The notes under the pieces: generated by a model
Database searches by the model: none
The model's input: the letters and a program-made list of their open reading frames with translations, nothing else
Told to the model about the DNA's origin: nothing
Part shown: positions 48,445-60,900 of the stretch, in pieces
Layout: each line of letters opens with the position of its first letter
Position numbering within the stretch: the stretch's first letter is position 1
Program-made: the position numbers and the translations under genes
Origin: Dillenia suffruticosa
Lineage: Eukaryota; Streptophyta; Magnoliopsida; Dilleniales; Dilleniaceae
DNA: 64,000 bases
Direction of reading: 5' to 3'
Assembly (NCBI GenBank): GCA_033439265.1
Contig: JAVTVX010000031.1
Coordinates: 9,223,501 to 9,287,500 of the forward strand

Positions 48445-50054
48445 ATGTCAGGGGAACAATTGCAAGATCTTAATGCGCTAGATGTAGAAAAAACGCAATG
48501 GTACCATTTCACAGCCATTGTGGTCGCCGGAATGGGATTTTTCACTGATGCATATGATCTTTTCTGCATATCCCTAGTCACCAAATTGCTTGGCCGCATA
48601 TCCTACCATGTTGATGGCACAGAAAAGCCTGGTTCTTTGCCTCCTGCTGCATCAGCTGCGGTAAATGGTGTGGCCTTCTGTGGCACTCTTGCTGGCCAAA
48701 TCTTCTTTGGCTGGCTTGGCGACAAACTAGGCCGAAAAAAGGTCTATGGCATGACTCTCTTGCTTATGGTCATTTGCTCAATTGGCTCGGGTCTTTCCTT
48801 TGGTAACACCCCCAGTTCTGTCATCGCTACCCTTTGCTTCTTTAGGTTCTGGCTTGGTTTTGGCATTGGTGGCGACTACCCTCTCTCTGCCACAATCATG
48901 TCTGAGTATGCCAACAAGAAAACTCGTGGAGCATTCATCGCTGCAGTCTTTGCCATGCAAGGATTTGGTATTTTGGTTGGTGGAGTTTTCACAATTATTA
49001 TCTCCACTGCCTTCAAGGCTAGGTTTCCTGCCCCAGCTTATGAGGTTGATCCCATTGCCTCAACCATCCCTCAGGCTGATTACGCATGGAGAATCATTCT
49101 CATGGTAGGAGCACTTCCAGCTGCATTGACATACTACTGGAGGACTAAGATGCCTGAGACTGCTCGTTACACTGCCCTAGTTGCTAAGAACGCCCAGCGG
49201 GCTGCTGTGGATATGTCAAAGGTTTTGCAGGTCGAGGTCCAGGTTGAGCAGGAGAAGGTGGATCAATTGGCTGCCAGGCCAGAGAGTTCTTATGGTTTGT
49301 TCTCTTCCAAGTTCTTTGCATGCCACGGACTTCACTTGCTTGGAACCTGTTCCACTTGGTTCTTGCTTGACATTGCCTTCTACAGCCAGAACCTGTTCCA
49401 GAAGGACATCTTCAGTGCTATTGGATGGATTCCTAAAGCTAAAACATGAATGCAATGGCTAAAAATATGAATGCAATGGAGGAGGTTTACAGGATTGGTA
49501 GGGCACAGACACTTATTGCTCTTTGTAGTACTGTTCCTGGATACTGGTTCACCGTGGCTTTCATCATCGATAGAATCAGCAGATTTGGCATACAGTTGAT
49601 GGATTTCTTCTTCATGACTGTGTTCATGTTTGCACTAGCCATTCCCTATGACCATTGGACTCTCAAGGAGAACAGGATAGGGTTTGTGATTATGTACTCA
49701 TTGACGTTCTTCTTTGAGAACTTTGGTCCCAATTCCACTACATTCGTTGTCCCAGCCGAGATCTTCCCAGCTAGGTTTAGGTCAACTTGCCATGGTATCT
49801 CAGCGGCCTCAGGCAAGCTTGGGGCTATGGTGGGTGCTTTTGGATTCTTGTACTTGTCTCAGAGCCAAGACAAGTCCAAGGCAGAACATGGGTACCCTGA
49901 AGGTATTGGAATGAGGAACTCGCTCGTCGTGTTGAGTGTGATCAACTTGTTAGGTTTCTTCTTCACTTTTTTGGTGCCTGAATCCAAGGGAAAGTCTTTG
50001 GAGGAGGTTTCAGGTGAGCAAGACATGGACACTGAGGAGCACAACTCTGCGTAG
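48445..50054 (+). pseudogene. PHT1: High-affinity phosphate transporter PHT1, frameshifted
   Basis: Intronless member of the PHT1 family: plasma-membrane proton/phosphate symporters of the MFS with 12 membrane segments, usually about 535 residues. The start at 48445 gives [14 protein letters not shown], the normal PHT1 N-terminus; the in-frame ATG at 48343 lies in leader sequence. The conserved FFTDAYDLF (residues 32-40, with Asp35 and Asp38) and the signature [13 protein letters not shown] (from residue 142) are present. After IPKAKT (residue 334) the frame hits TGA at 49447-49449. The rest of the family sequence, through [12 protein letters not shown], continues in another frame from 49446 to 50054. 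The cause is an imperfect tandem duplication (gctaaaac... / gctaaaaat..., 20 and 21 nt). The downstream part also shows an extra Ile (FIIDRI) and charged residues in membrane segments (LMDFFF, FFENFG), which fits loss of function. A sequencing error at the repeat is the alternative. Confidence 0.8.
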
Positions 50055-50514
50055 ACTTTGTTTTGTCTGGTTTGAGTCCAATGAAAAGATAGTTCCTGGC
50101 CAATCGTAGGAAGAACATACGATTATGTATATAGAAATCAAATGTTTAAATTTTCATTGTATTCATAACTTTTTTGTATTTTTTTTTTTTTTGTATTTTA
50201 TTATTTTCATAGACTTTTCTTATACTATTAAAATGAATGCCCAGCCCAAACTCCTATGATGCACATTTGAGTTTACTCCAATGAAGTCTAGGGCAATTGT
50301 ATCAATGCCTTGTTCTGATTTTTCCCCTATAAAAAATCTATTTACAAAAGTAATTTATCGTATTGGCAATGAAAAAGGGAAAGATCAGAATAATACAAAT
50401 TCTGGTTCCATGTGTTAACTAACGGGTTGGATTCTCTAAAAATATTATCCAAAGCAATGTCTTTTTTTTCAAGAAAAAAAAAATACAAAAATACTTCCTA
50501 AACTTAGAACAGAA
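50055..50514 (+). other. 3' flank of PHT1
   Basis: Sequence following the TAG stop. It is likely a former 3' UTR up to about 50250, with several T- and A-rich stretches, then AT-rich intergenic DNA. No further gene was recognised. Confidence 0.4.
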
Positions 50515-51844
50515 TATAGACAGCCTCCTAATTTTTTTTTTTCGTATATGCAGAGAACTCCTCAGTTATAAAAAAATTACAACAATTTTAGTTATTCGGA
50601 TTAGAAAGTATTTATATCTGTCATTAAAAGTAATAAAAAAATATTTAAAATTTTATTTTTCGTTTAAAATATTAAAATATAATTTTTTTCGTCATTAAAT
50701 AATAAATATAATTTTATTTATATCATTAAATATTTTTCATTTAATAGTAAAAATATTAAATAAAAAATTGAGCCATCGACTTGAAATTGAACTCACTTGA
50801 TATTCCCCCCTTTTTTTTTATAACGACAGGTATCCGATAATGACATTAGATCGTACTAAATCCGATTCAAGTCAAATTAGATTATTAAAAAACAAAATTT
50901 TTCCCGTGTCGGTTTTTATTATATACAGAACTTTAAATTCAAAATTTCGCTTAAGAGTTAATGATGGTCAACTACCCAACAAACTAGGCGTTGGTGTCAT
51001 TGGTGTCTTGCGTTGGTGTCTCAATTAATTTTTAAATACATGTTTAGAGTTCATAAACAAACTAGGAACACCAATGTCTGATGATTCAGTTAGTTTAGGA
51101 ACTGACGCCCCTTAACCATGTCGCGAGTTCGATCTCTCATGGCAACGGAAAAATCAGCGCTGAAAGATCTGTCCCTCAATTGGGTCTTGTAAGCAATCGA
51201 CCCAAATTATTCAGGACGGATTCCCATCGGTAGCCTAACATGATACCCAAAAAAAATACAAGCCAGGAACTATAAATTTGATGAAAATGAATTCAATTCA
51301 GAGAAAGCAAAACTCACCGTCAATGCCAATCGCGGAGTCATAGCGGGGAAGAGATTTATGGTAACAGATGCTAAAATTGATTATGGATACGCGTTTGTGG
51401 TGATGTTGTGATAATTTTAGGGATGATTATTTGAGAGATTTAGTCAAGAAAGGAGATTTTGAAGAAGAGAGAGAGAGGCATTCTGGTTCTTCAATGGTGG
51501 AAGAAGATGAAGAGGAAATACGACGTACGTGAGAGAGAGAGAGGAAGAAAAGAGAGAGAACGGGAGGGGGAGAGAGAGTATAGAAAAAGTGCAGAGAGAG
51601 GTTGAAGAGTCTGGTTATCCATGGAAGAACGGAGCAAGAGAGAAAGGGGAGGGGAACTACAATAGTAAAAAAGTAATTAATTTTAAAAATAATAAAAATA
51701 ATTATAATTATCTTTTATTTAAATCAGTGCAATATAAGTGATTTTAATGATAAATATCCTAAACAGAATAACTAAAATTATAACTTTTTATAATTGAAAA
51801 AATGTCTCTCAATTAAAAAAAAAAAAGTTAAGAGACTGACTATA
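50515..51844. mobile_element. Putative DNA element with long terminal inverted repeats
   Basis: The left arm (about 50515-50655, starting tatagacagcctcctaa) resembles the reverse complement of the right arm (about 51700-51844, starting tatagtcagtctcttaa). Shared blocks include attttagttattc and tatttat..tcattaaaa. The arms are imperfect and of low complexity. No target duplication was seen. A MULE-like non-autonomous element is possible; two independent copies of one repeat in opposite orientation are the alternative. The interior holds a SINE, a (GA)n run (51470-51600) and no gene. Confidence 0.4.
51080..51258 (+). mobile_element. tRNA-derived SINE, second copy
   Basis: The same family as 37758-37929: box B-like gagttcgatctc (about 51125), the same body and a gatacccaaaaaaaa end. 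A box A-like part may lie at 51085-51100. The short word aggaact at about 51097 and 51265 may be the target duplication, in which case this copy begins near 51104 like the first one. Confidence 0.65.
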
Positions 51845-52177
51845 ATTAATTTAAAGAAGAATTTTTTAACTTTTCTCATCATTTTTTAAGTAATAGATTC
51901 TAAAGTCACCTTTTTTTTAATTTTTCAAACAAACAAAAAGTTTCAAATGTACACATAATTGGTAGACTTCCTCCTTTACGCCAAACACTTATCCTAATAA
52001 ATTTGGTAAAGATTTTCTTTTTGAATAAGTAATTTGAAGGGTGTTTTCATCGGAACAATTTAGTAGTAACACCCTTCTGTCTCAACCGTCCCAACCAGCA
52101 GATACCATTTCTACTACTTTGAATCAACCATATAAATAGTAAACTCAAGTTGTGAAGTTGAAGCCTACCCATCCATT
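51845..52177. other. Intergenic DNA, nothing recognised
   Basis: AT-rich DNA between the inverted-repeat element and the poly-T end of the L1 element. Confidence 0.5.
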
Positions 52178-53962
52178 TATTTCTTTTTTTTTTTTTTTTT
52201 TTTTTTTTTTGTTACAAGAAGGATGAAAACTCAACTTCAAAATAAAGTCAAATCCCCCAAAAAAACACTAAACAAAAAGCAATTAGTTTAGCCTCTAAAT
52301 AAGGACAAACCCCGAATCGCTCAACAAATAGCAGTAGACCTCATTAGGGGGAGAAAAAAGCTCATGACTAGAGAGACAGTAGGAATAAACAAAATCCAAT
52401 GAATAAATGTTTTTCACATCAAATTATAGTACTGAGAGTTAATTGACACTACCAGTGAAGAGAGTGTTTCCACCTGCTCAGTCAAATCCAACTCCAAAAT
52501 AGCATAAAAAAGTTTCCTCAGAAATAAAATAGAAAGGCCCTCTTGAACACTAAACACCTCCGCCGAAAAAGCATTAGTAATACCAATATTATATGTGAAG
52601 CCACAGACCCACAAACCATAATCATCTCAAACCAAACCCCCTGCCCACTTGATTCTCAAGATTTGAAGATCCATCGGTGTTAAGTTTGAAGAACCCCATC
52701 GGGGGGGTGGGTTTCATCAAACCCGTAAGCCAATCCTTGTAGGCCTTCTAGCACCTCCAGCAGTAGCCATCCATCCCTCCCTAGTATACACACGAGCCGC
52801 TGAAGCCACTGCCTTCGGGAAAAATTCCACACCCTCAAAAACAGCCTTACATCTCGTTTTCCATATTTCCCAAGTGTGTAGACAAACTATACCGACCAAG
52901 ACATTCCCACATGCATGGCATGCATCTCACAATTCCGAATTAGCCATTCCTATTCCTGCCTTTGGTCTAACACTAACCAAGAAATAGTAAAGCTACCTAT
53001 AGTTCCCACTAACCGGATCTTACTGCAATCTCCAAATAGCTGAAGCAAAGTTTATGCCTAGTCATCACATAGGGGACTCATGAGATTAAGAGAAAAAACC
53101 CTTCGGAAGACATCATTTGTCATTAACGATTGATGCATTATCATCCGCAGAATGTTCCTGACACTTTAGGCTCCAAATCCAATCATAAGACATCGTCAGA
53201 ACCGGGGATGGAGTACTCTATGCCAAATCATAAGGAGACCGGATGGAAAAGGATCCCGATGAATTGCCAGCCAAGCGGACTAGATCATGGGATTCTGGAT
53301 CCTGGGAAATCATAATGGCTCTAATCTCCACTACTATTGCGTAGGGAGCAAAGCCTCTAGCCAGGGAACATCCCACTGATGGTCAAGGGTGATAACCTGA
53401 CTTACCCTTATATGAAGTGAATCCCCCAATTGATCACCTTGGATCCGTTGGCTCAGAGATTCCGACCCTATCCATTTGCGTCCATGATCTAATGTTAGCA
53501 CCACTTCCCAACTGCCATCTAATGCCCCCGAACAAAAGTATCCTGAACTCAAAACAAAGCCCTCCAAAAGACCGAACAACCATTGGACTGACAACAATGC
53601 ATAAATTCCTCCCTCAAAAGTTATTTGGCCCGTGGAACAATCCATAGAAACCATACACCATCCTAGCTTAGCCAGGAAAGCCCTATTAGTAGCTCAAGAC
53701 GTCCTAATACCCAAACCACCAAAGTCTTTTGGTTCACCAACTATCACCCACCGAATTGCGTGGACTCTATTGGCACCATCCCTCCCCCCCCCCCCCACCC
53801 AAAAAAAGAAACTGCCATTAAATTCTATCGAGTTGATTAAATACTCGTAGGCAGCCACGCCAAATGCATAGTGTATGCCAAGATGAAGTTACTGCTTGGA
53901 TCAAAGTTCTCCACCCTGCTAGACTCAGACATTTATGTTTCCATTCTGCCATCCTTTGTTAG
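52178..53962 (-). mobile_element. 5'-truncated L1-type LINE
   Basis: A poly-T run at 52187-52210 is the poly-A tail of a - strand element. In - strand order I see the end of reverse transcriptase (53962-53640, with SLAGWRTLI and GGLGIR...NRAFLAKLGW), a zinc-binding/linker region (53654-52700, including a TWEIWKTRCKAVFEG segment at 52899-52717), and an RNase H-like domain (52614-52414, GFTYNIGITNAFSAE). The endonuclease and most of the reverse transcriptase are missing, which fits 5' truncation during insertion. Stops and frame changes separate the pieces. acccatcca (52167-52175) and acccattca (53963-53971) may be the target duplication. A poly-C run lies at 53777-53796. Confidence 0.8.
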
Positions 53963-54289
53963 ACCCATTCAACCGGGCATTTCTTCTGTTTTCTCTTTTG
54001 GGATAGACCGGATTTGATGGACTATTTCCCACCTTTTTTTCTACTTACTATTTTATTTTGCTTTTTGAGAATAAAAACAGAAATCCCTAAATTAAGTAAT
54101 CTTGACAAACATTTATCACTTGCTCTGTGTATGGCACCATTTGGTGGATGTGGAATTGATTTGAGGAGAGGGACACGCAGAAAAGGGAAGGAAGAGAGTT
54201 GATATCTGATTCTGGTTTACTTATTATTGGGGAGAGAGAGAGAGAGCCTCCCGCTGAAAAGCCAACTCTCTGTGCATGGCAGGTACAAT

Positions 54290-54570
54290 AACCAGTGTCC
54301 AATATGTCAACGCTACCATTCGGACTTACCGAGTGAAGTTTACTCTCACATAGCCAGCAAGACCCTAGAGGAATTGAATAAAATAAATGGAAATTTCTTG
54401 GGCGGATCCTCCATAGAGAAGAAAAGGATACATGTTGACTGGGGCACGGTTATCAGCCCTAAAAGAAATGGAAGTTTTGGAATCCCTAGGGCTAAGGCTA
54501 GAAACTTGACGGCCAGTCAGAGAGAGCACAGACTGATTCTCTACCACAAAGACATCATCGGGTAGTCCAT
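54290..54570 (+). mobile_element. L1-type LINE fragment, opposite strand
   Basis: The translation at 54365-54520 (LNKINGNFLGGSS..KKRIH, then PKRNGSFGIPRAKARNL) matches the C-terminal reverse-transcriptase region of plant L1 elements. It is on the + strand, so it is separate from the L1 at 52178-53962. It ends within about 50 bp at a stop near 54563. Confidence 0.6.
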
Positions 54571-54914
54571 CCGATTTGAAAGCTCAAAATCCCCTCAACC
54601 ATAATACAAAAATAACACCAAAGATGCGATGAGAAAAGGGAAAAAAATGGAATTGATAGATGGAGAAAAGTTTACTAAGTCATGGCTTAACATACTACAT
54701 AACCAATATGAAATTTTGAAATTTTGAAATTTTCTATTAAAACTGAGAGCAAAAGAATTTGGTGTCGCAAAGAATTCAGTGAAAAGAATGAATGTATTAT
54801 AACATTAAAAACTGCAAAAGGATATGTCAAAAATGATAAAAGAAACAAATATATAAACAAAGGGAAACATAAGCTCGACGAATTACCTGTTCAAATACAA
54901 AATCTTTCCGGAAG
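54571..54914. other. Downstream flank of CCC1
   Basis: The 344 bp after the CCC1 stop on the - strand are AT-rich and include a tandem gaaattttgaaatttt stretch (54711-54735). They probably hold the CCC1 3' UTR, but no end site can be fixed. Confidence 0.5.
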
Positions 54915-57900
54915 CTATGTGAACAGAGTGACAACATCCCTACGGTAACCCCTAACTATCAAGAGCCTAGGAACATTTTCCACCAACAAATCCATGTATT
55001 CCATGTAGAAATATGAAGGGTGATTGAGAGGCGGTGGTGGCAAGCTAACAAGGACAACTGCAGCCATTCGCGAGTGTCTTAATATTGTCGAGTTCAGCTT
55101 CAAAGTTGTATAAAGAAACTTTTCCACCTGCTGTTCATTGACCACCACAGGCTTTCCATCAGCCATCAATGGCATTCCTTCCCTCTTAGCCGTCTCCTTC
55201 ATATCAGCTAGGTAGGTTGTGATCCGCCGCTGAGCAGCCGTGAATGCTTCCATGGACTCCTCTTGTTGGGACCCTCCATCCACTTGGGTATCCCATGATT
55301 TCATGGATATCACAATCACTTCAGCTTGCATGCGGAGATCATAGAGAAACTTCTTAACATCAGCCTTAAGCATTTCTGCATCGGAATCCTCTTCTGCAAT
55401 GCAGAAGACCTGAATCTTACAACTCTCAAAGCTCTCCTTAGTGAGGAGGAGCTGGGAGAGAAGCAGCATGAGACCGCCATCTCTCACAATCCAATACAAA
55501 TCAATTGTGCCATACTGCCTCTGATACTCATTGGGCCATTCATCAAGACCCTTGACAATAACCACAGCCTTATTTGCAACTATGCAGTCATTGATTATTC
55601 CAACAAATGTAGCAGGAATTTCTGTTAGGTTCTCACGACGCCAAATTTCTGGATATCGCATCACCACAATGTTGGGCTTTAGATTACCGAGGCCCATTGT
55701 TTGAACAATACCTCGGAAGCCATCAGACATGGATGGAGCTACAACAATCTCTGCTACCCCTTCACAACGCTTGTAATCAATGTAGGTACTAAGCTGCTTA
55801 CAAGAAGTTTTTGCATCTTCAGCACATTCATGGTAGTCTCCATCAAGGATGGAGACAAATATAGACATCCCACGACCCTTTTTCTTCATACAGTTGGCAA
55901 AGTCCGCAAGTTTAGGATGGCATGGTACATTTTCTGGCAGTTTCCCCCAGGGCCGGCAGAATATAAGAGGGATTGGGTACCAGTTCTTGGGATGCACTTG
56001 ACTTGCTGCAGAGATAACAAGATATTAGTTTCAAAGTGAAGTTATCAATCACCACAGAAGATAGCCACCCAAAACAGACCATCCGTCAGGTGCCAGCAAC
56101 AAACAATATACTTACCTCCCAAGGATCGAAGACTGCGCAATGCAAGCTGGAAATATGCACTCTTAAAACCATCTCCCCAGTCCCCAGCCTTTCCTTTAAT
56201 GCTTACATAATAATATATTAAGCTAGCAAGAGCTAGAGACACTACTGTGAATGACCAAGAGATAAGGAACATGATCACTGCATAGCCAATGAGACAGAGT
56301 GAGTGTTGCATCATATAAATGGTGAGCCAAAGATAGAGCTCTGGGCACTCAGTGAGGCCACTTCATGAAAGATCATCAAATATATCAAGAAATAACATCT
56401 TATTACACTATCACTGATGGGGAATCTACTACTCCAGAAGACAACTATCATATTCCCTGCAAGAAACCTACCAAATTTTCATTCTTACGTTATCCTGAAC
56501 ACAGTTATATTTACCATCCCCATTCAAGAGGCATGTCAGCAATCTGAGTGACTACTTGAGAATGAGGCTCAACACGACAAATAAATAGATTAAACAATAA
56601 AAATCATCCTAGCAAGGTGTGACCGATCAAGATGATCCTTATATACAGTTTCAGGCTAATGCCCAGCACTAGATTGCAACTTTTACAATGAGGGTGAATG
56701 GAAATTCAATTATTCACGGAATATGAATGAAACTTTGAGCTATCCTTGCTCAGCCTCTCTTGATAATTTTGTGCATTGTTGCACATAATTACACCACATT
56801 GTTCAAAAATGTCAAAAAAAATATGAAACTTACCAATACAAAGAGATGCTCCAAGAAGAGAGAGGCTCCAGTGGTGAAATTTCCACCGCGGACGCCAGCT
56901 AGGAGCATCTAGAAGATCAAGAAGGAAGCAAGATAGGTTCACACCAGCATAACAAAGAAGGAAAAACATGGTTACAGTTGGTGTGATAAGATCCAGGTTC
57001 CCAATTATTACACACCCAATGCAGATGAAGGCAGTAAAAAGAGTAGCTATGTGAGGCTCACTCCCTTCTGCAACCTTGAAGTAATTAAGAACTGGTAGGA
57101 TATCATCATTGGCAATAGCTGCAAGTAGACGAGGAGCGCCTGTAAGGCTTTGAAGAGCTGCACCTAATGTTGAAAGTATAATTCCGATATATATGATTAC
57201 TGGGGAAGGCCAAGCCACAGTGGCAGAAAGCAACCTGCAATAGAAAGCAATATTACATCATGGAGAAAAAATTATTTCCATATCCCCCCCCATCTAGTTA
57301 GTCTTGCATATTTCAACAGGCACATATTTATTTTGGATAGCTTTAGCATGTAAACATTCAGATATTCCAGCAGCCTAATTTTTTGCACAGACACTGCCTC
57401 ACTCTGTCACTGCTCTCTGCCTCCTCTCTGTCTCCCCCGGTGATTGTACTCTTGTCCGTATCATTTCTCTCTGCTTATCATTAGCATATTTATTACGTAT
57501 ATTAATATTGTTATTACCGTTATTATCATTATTATTCTTATTATTATTATTACCCTTACTATTACTATTAGTTTTATTATTAATAATAATATTATTATTA
57601 TTATTCTGATCATTATTACTTATATTATTACTATTATTACTCTTACTACTTCGCGTATATATATATACATGTCATTTTAATATCTATTTATTTATTCTTT
57701 TATGTATTTACTTATTACTAGTAGTTATCTTTACACCTAATTCGTTTTTATATATCATTATTTTAAGAACTCCGCCACGGCCGGTCCCAAGCTCGGATAA
57801 AGGAGTAAGGTTGCGGTAGGTCGACAGCCAGCGTAAAATATTTTGTCAAATGAAAGATGAGAGATAGAGATATAAATACTTTTGGGGCGTTTCCTCCTCA

Positions 57901-60900
57901 GCGACGCGCTACATCAAATCCCGGATGTAGCGACAAATTAACAAGGGATACTAGGGTGCGGGTAAATAAGTTAGTCCACGAAGATAGGATTCATTTAGCC
58001 ACTTGAAATATAGGATCTTTGACCGGTAAGTTAGGAGAGATTGGAGAAACAATGGATAGACGAAAAATTCACATTATGTGTCTTCAAGAAGCTAAGTGGG
58101 TCGTAGAGAAAGCTAGAGTGGTAGAGCCATATGGTCATAAACTTTGGTACACAGGAAGAGATAGGAGTAAGAATGGGGTAGGAATAATTGTACATACAAC
58201 TCTATTAGAGGATGTGATAGAGATAAGAAAGAAAGAAGATAGAATTATACTTGTCAAGTTAGTAGATGGAGAAAATATAATTAATATAGTCGGTGTGTAT
58301 GCGCCCCAAATAGGTGTAGATGCAATTAGTAAAAAACAATTTTTGGAGGATTTAGATGAATTTATACAAATCATACCTAATAGTGAAAAACTATTTATTG
58401 GAGGAGACTTAAATGAACATGTAGGAGCAAGGAACGAAGGATTCGAAACTGTCCATGGCAACTTTGGATTCGGTATTAGAAATGAGGCAGGAGATACCAT
58501 TTTAGAATTTGCTACAGTATTTGATCTAATAGTTGTAAACACTACTTTTAAGAAAAGAGAAGCGCACTTAGTTACATATAAAAGTGGATCTAATGCTAGT
58601 CAAATAGATTTCTTTCTGACTAGAAAAGATGATAGAATGACTTGTAAGAATTGTAAGGTTATCCCGAGGGAGAGTATGATAACTCAACATAAACTTCTAG
58701 TTTTAGATATGCGCGTCTAAAAGGAGAAAGAAGTACCCCCCCATTTGTAGAGCCAAGAATTAAGTGGTGGAATTTAAAGGAAGAAAAGATAACGGCTTTT
58801 AGAGATAAATTACTTCAAATAACAAATTAGTCTACTAATAATGATTCGGACACCATGTGGAAAAAGATATCCACTAACATTATGAGTGTTGGTAAGGAGG
58901 TTCTTGGTGTTTCTAAGGGTCAGCCCCCAATAGGCAAAGAATCATGGTGGTGGAACGAAAAAATTCAAACGGCTATCCGTACAAAACGAGAGTATTATAG
59001 GCATCTTATAGGCATCTTAAAGGCAATAGTAGTAACGATGCACATGACAAATACAAAAATACAAAAAAAGATGTGAAAAAGATTATTCATGAATCAAAGA
59101 GCAAGGTATATAATGAATTATACAAGAGATTGGAGACTAAAGAAGGAGAGAGAGAGATCTACAGAATTGCTAAGCTAAGGGAAAAAAAGGGTAAAGATCT
59201 AAATGGTGTTAGATGTATTAAGAGTAAAACTAATAGTATACTTGTAAAGGATGAGGATATAAGGTGACGCTGGTGTGATTATTTTAATGATCTTTTAATG
59301 TTAAGAGTTCAACAGATATAGGAAATATCGAGATACCTGTAGACGAAATTAATAAAGATTTTAAACGTAAAATTCGCCCTCATGAAGTGAAAGAGGCTCT
59401 AAAGAGGATGAAAGTTCATAAAGCCGTAGGAACAGATGACATTCCTATAGAAGTATGGAAATGTTTGGGTGAATTTGGTGTAAAAATGTTAACAGATATT
59501 TTTAATAAAATTTGGCAAACTAAGAGAATGCCCCAAATATGGAGAGAGTGTAATTGTACCGCTATATAAGAATAAATGAGACATACAGGATTGCTCCAAC
59601 TATAGAGGAATTAAACTTATGAGTCATACCATGAAGCTATGGGAGAAAGTAATAAAGCATAGATTGAGATTGGAGATAACTGTATCTCAAAATCAATTTG
59701 GATTTATACCAGAAAGATCTACTACGGAAGCAATCCACTTGTTAAGACATTTGGTGGAGACATATAGAGCACAAAAGAGAGACCTACATATGATATTCAT
59801 TGATTTAGAAAAAACATATGATAGGGTTTCTAGAGAAGTATTGTGGTAGGCGTTAATGAAAAAATGGGTATCTTTGAGATACATTAATCTCATTAAAGAT
59901 ATGTATGAGGGAGATACAACCCGCGTTAGAACTTGCAGGGGTTTGAGCAATAGTTTTCCCATTAACATTGAACTCCATCAAGATTCGGCATTAAGTCTCC
60001 TCCTTTTTGCAATAGTGATAGACGAAATTACAAAAAAATATCCAGATGAAATACCATGGTGTATGCTTTTTGCAGATGATATAGTACTAGTTGATAAAAC
60101 TAGAGAAAGTTAATGCTAAACTAGAATTATGGAGACTCACACTAGAATCTCGAGGGCTTAGATTGAGTAGATCGAAAAGCGAATATATGAGATGTAGGTT
60201 TAGCGATATTTATAGGAATGATGAAGAAACGATTAGATTAGATGGGCAAGATGTCTCAAAAAATGGCCGATTTAGATATCTAGACTCTATTATTCAAAAT
60301 GATGGCAATATAGATGGAGATGTAAATCATAGAATTCAATCGGGTTGGATGAAATGAAGAAAGGCATCCGAAGTTCTTTGTGATCGGACGATGCCATTAC
60401 ACCTGAAGGGAAAGTTTTATAGAACCACGGTTAGACCTACAATATTGTATGGTACTGAGTGTTGGACTGTTAAACAACATGAACAAAAGATGGTTGTAGC
60501 AGAAATAAGAATATTTCGGTGAATGTGTGGAAAAACTAAAAAAGATAAAATTAGAAATGAAGAGATTCGTAACAAATTAGGAGTTAGTCCAATTGTGGAT
60601 AAAATGCGAAAATGTCGTTTGAGGTGGTTCGGATATGTACAAAGAAAACCTAAAGATATACCAGTTAGGAGAACAGAGAATTTAATTATAGGAGATCTAG
60701 TAAAACGTAGAGATAGACCATTGAAAACTTGGACGCAAGTTATTCATAAAGACATGGAAGTTAAGGGTTTAGAAGAGAAAATAGTTTTAGATAGGAATTG
60801 ATGGCGTAATAGAATTCGCATAAATTAAATCATTAAATCAATATACTTATGATATTTATCTACTAACTTGTATTTATTTTTATTTTATTTTTATCTTATT

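Noticed and set aside
39820-51010. Diverged pair 39820-39965 and 50850-51000, considered as further SINE copies in reverse.
   Set aside because: Shared blocks are AT-rich, and box A and box B cannot be placed at a proper distance; left as an unclassified repeat.
54227-54565. Open frame considered as a small host gene.
   Set aside because: Its middle part matches L1 reverse transcriptase; the beginning is a GA-repeat-derived stretch.
57444-57680. Ile/Thr-rich open frame.
   Set aside because: Translation of an ATT/TTA simple repeat.
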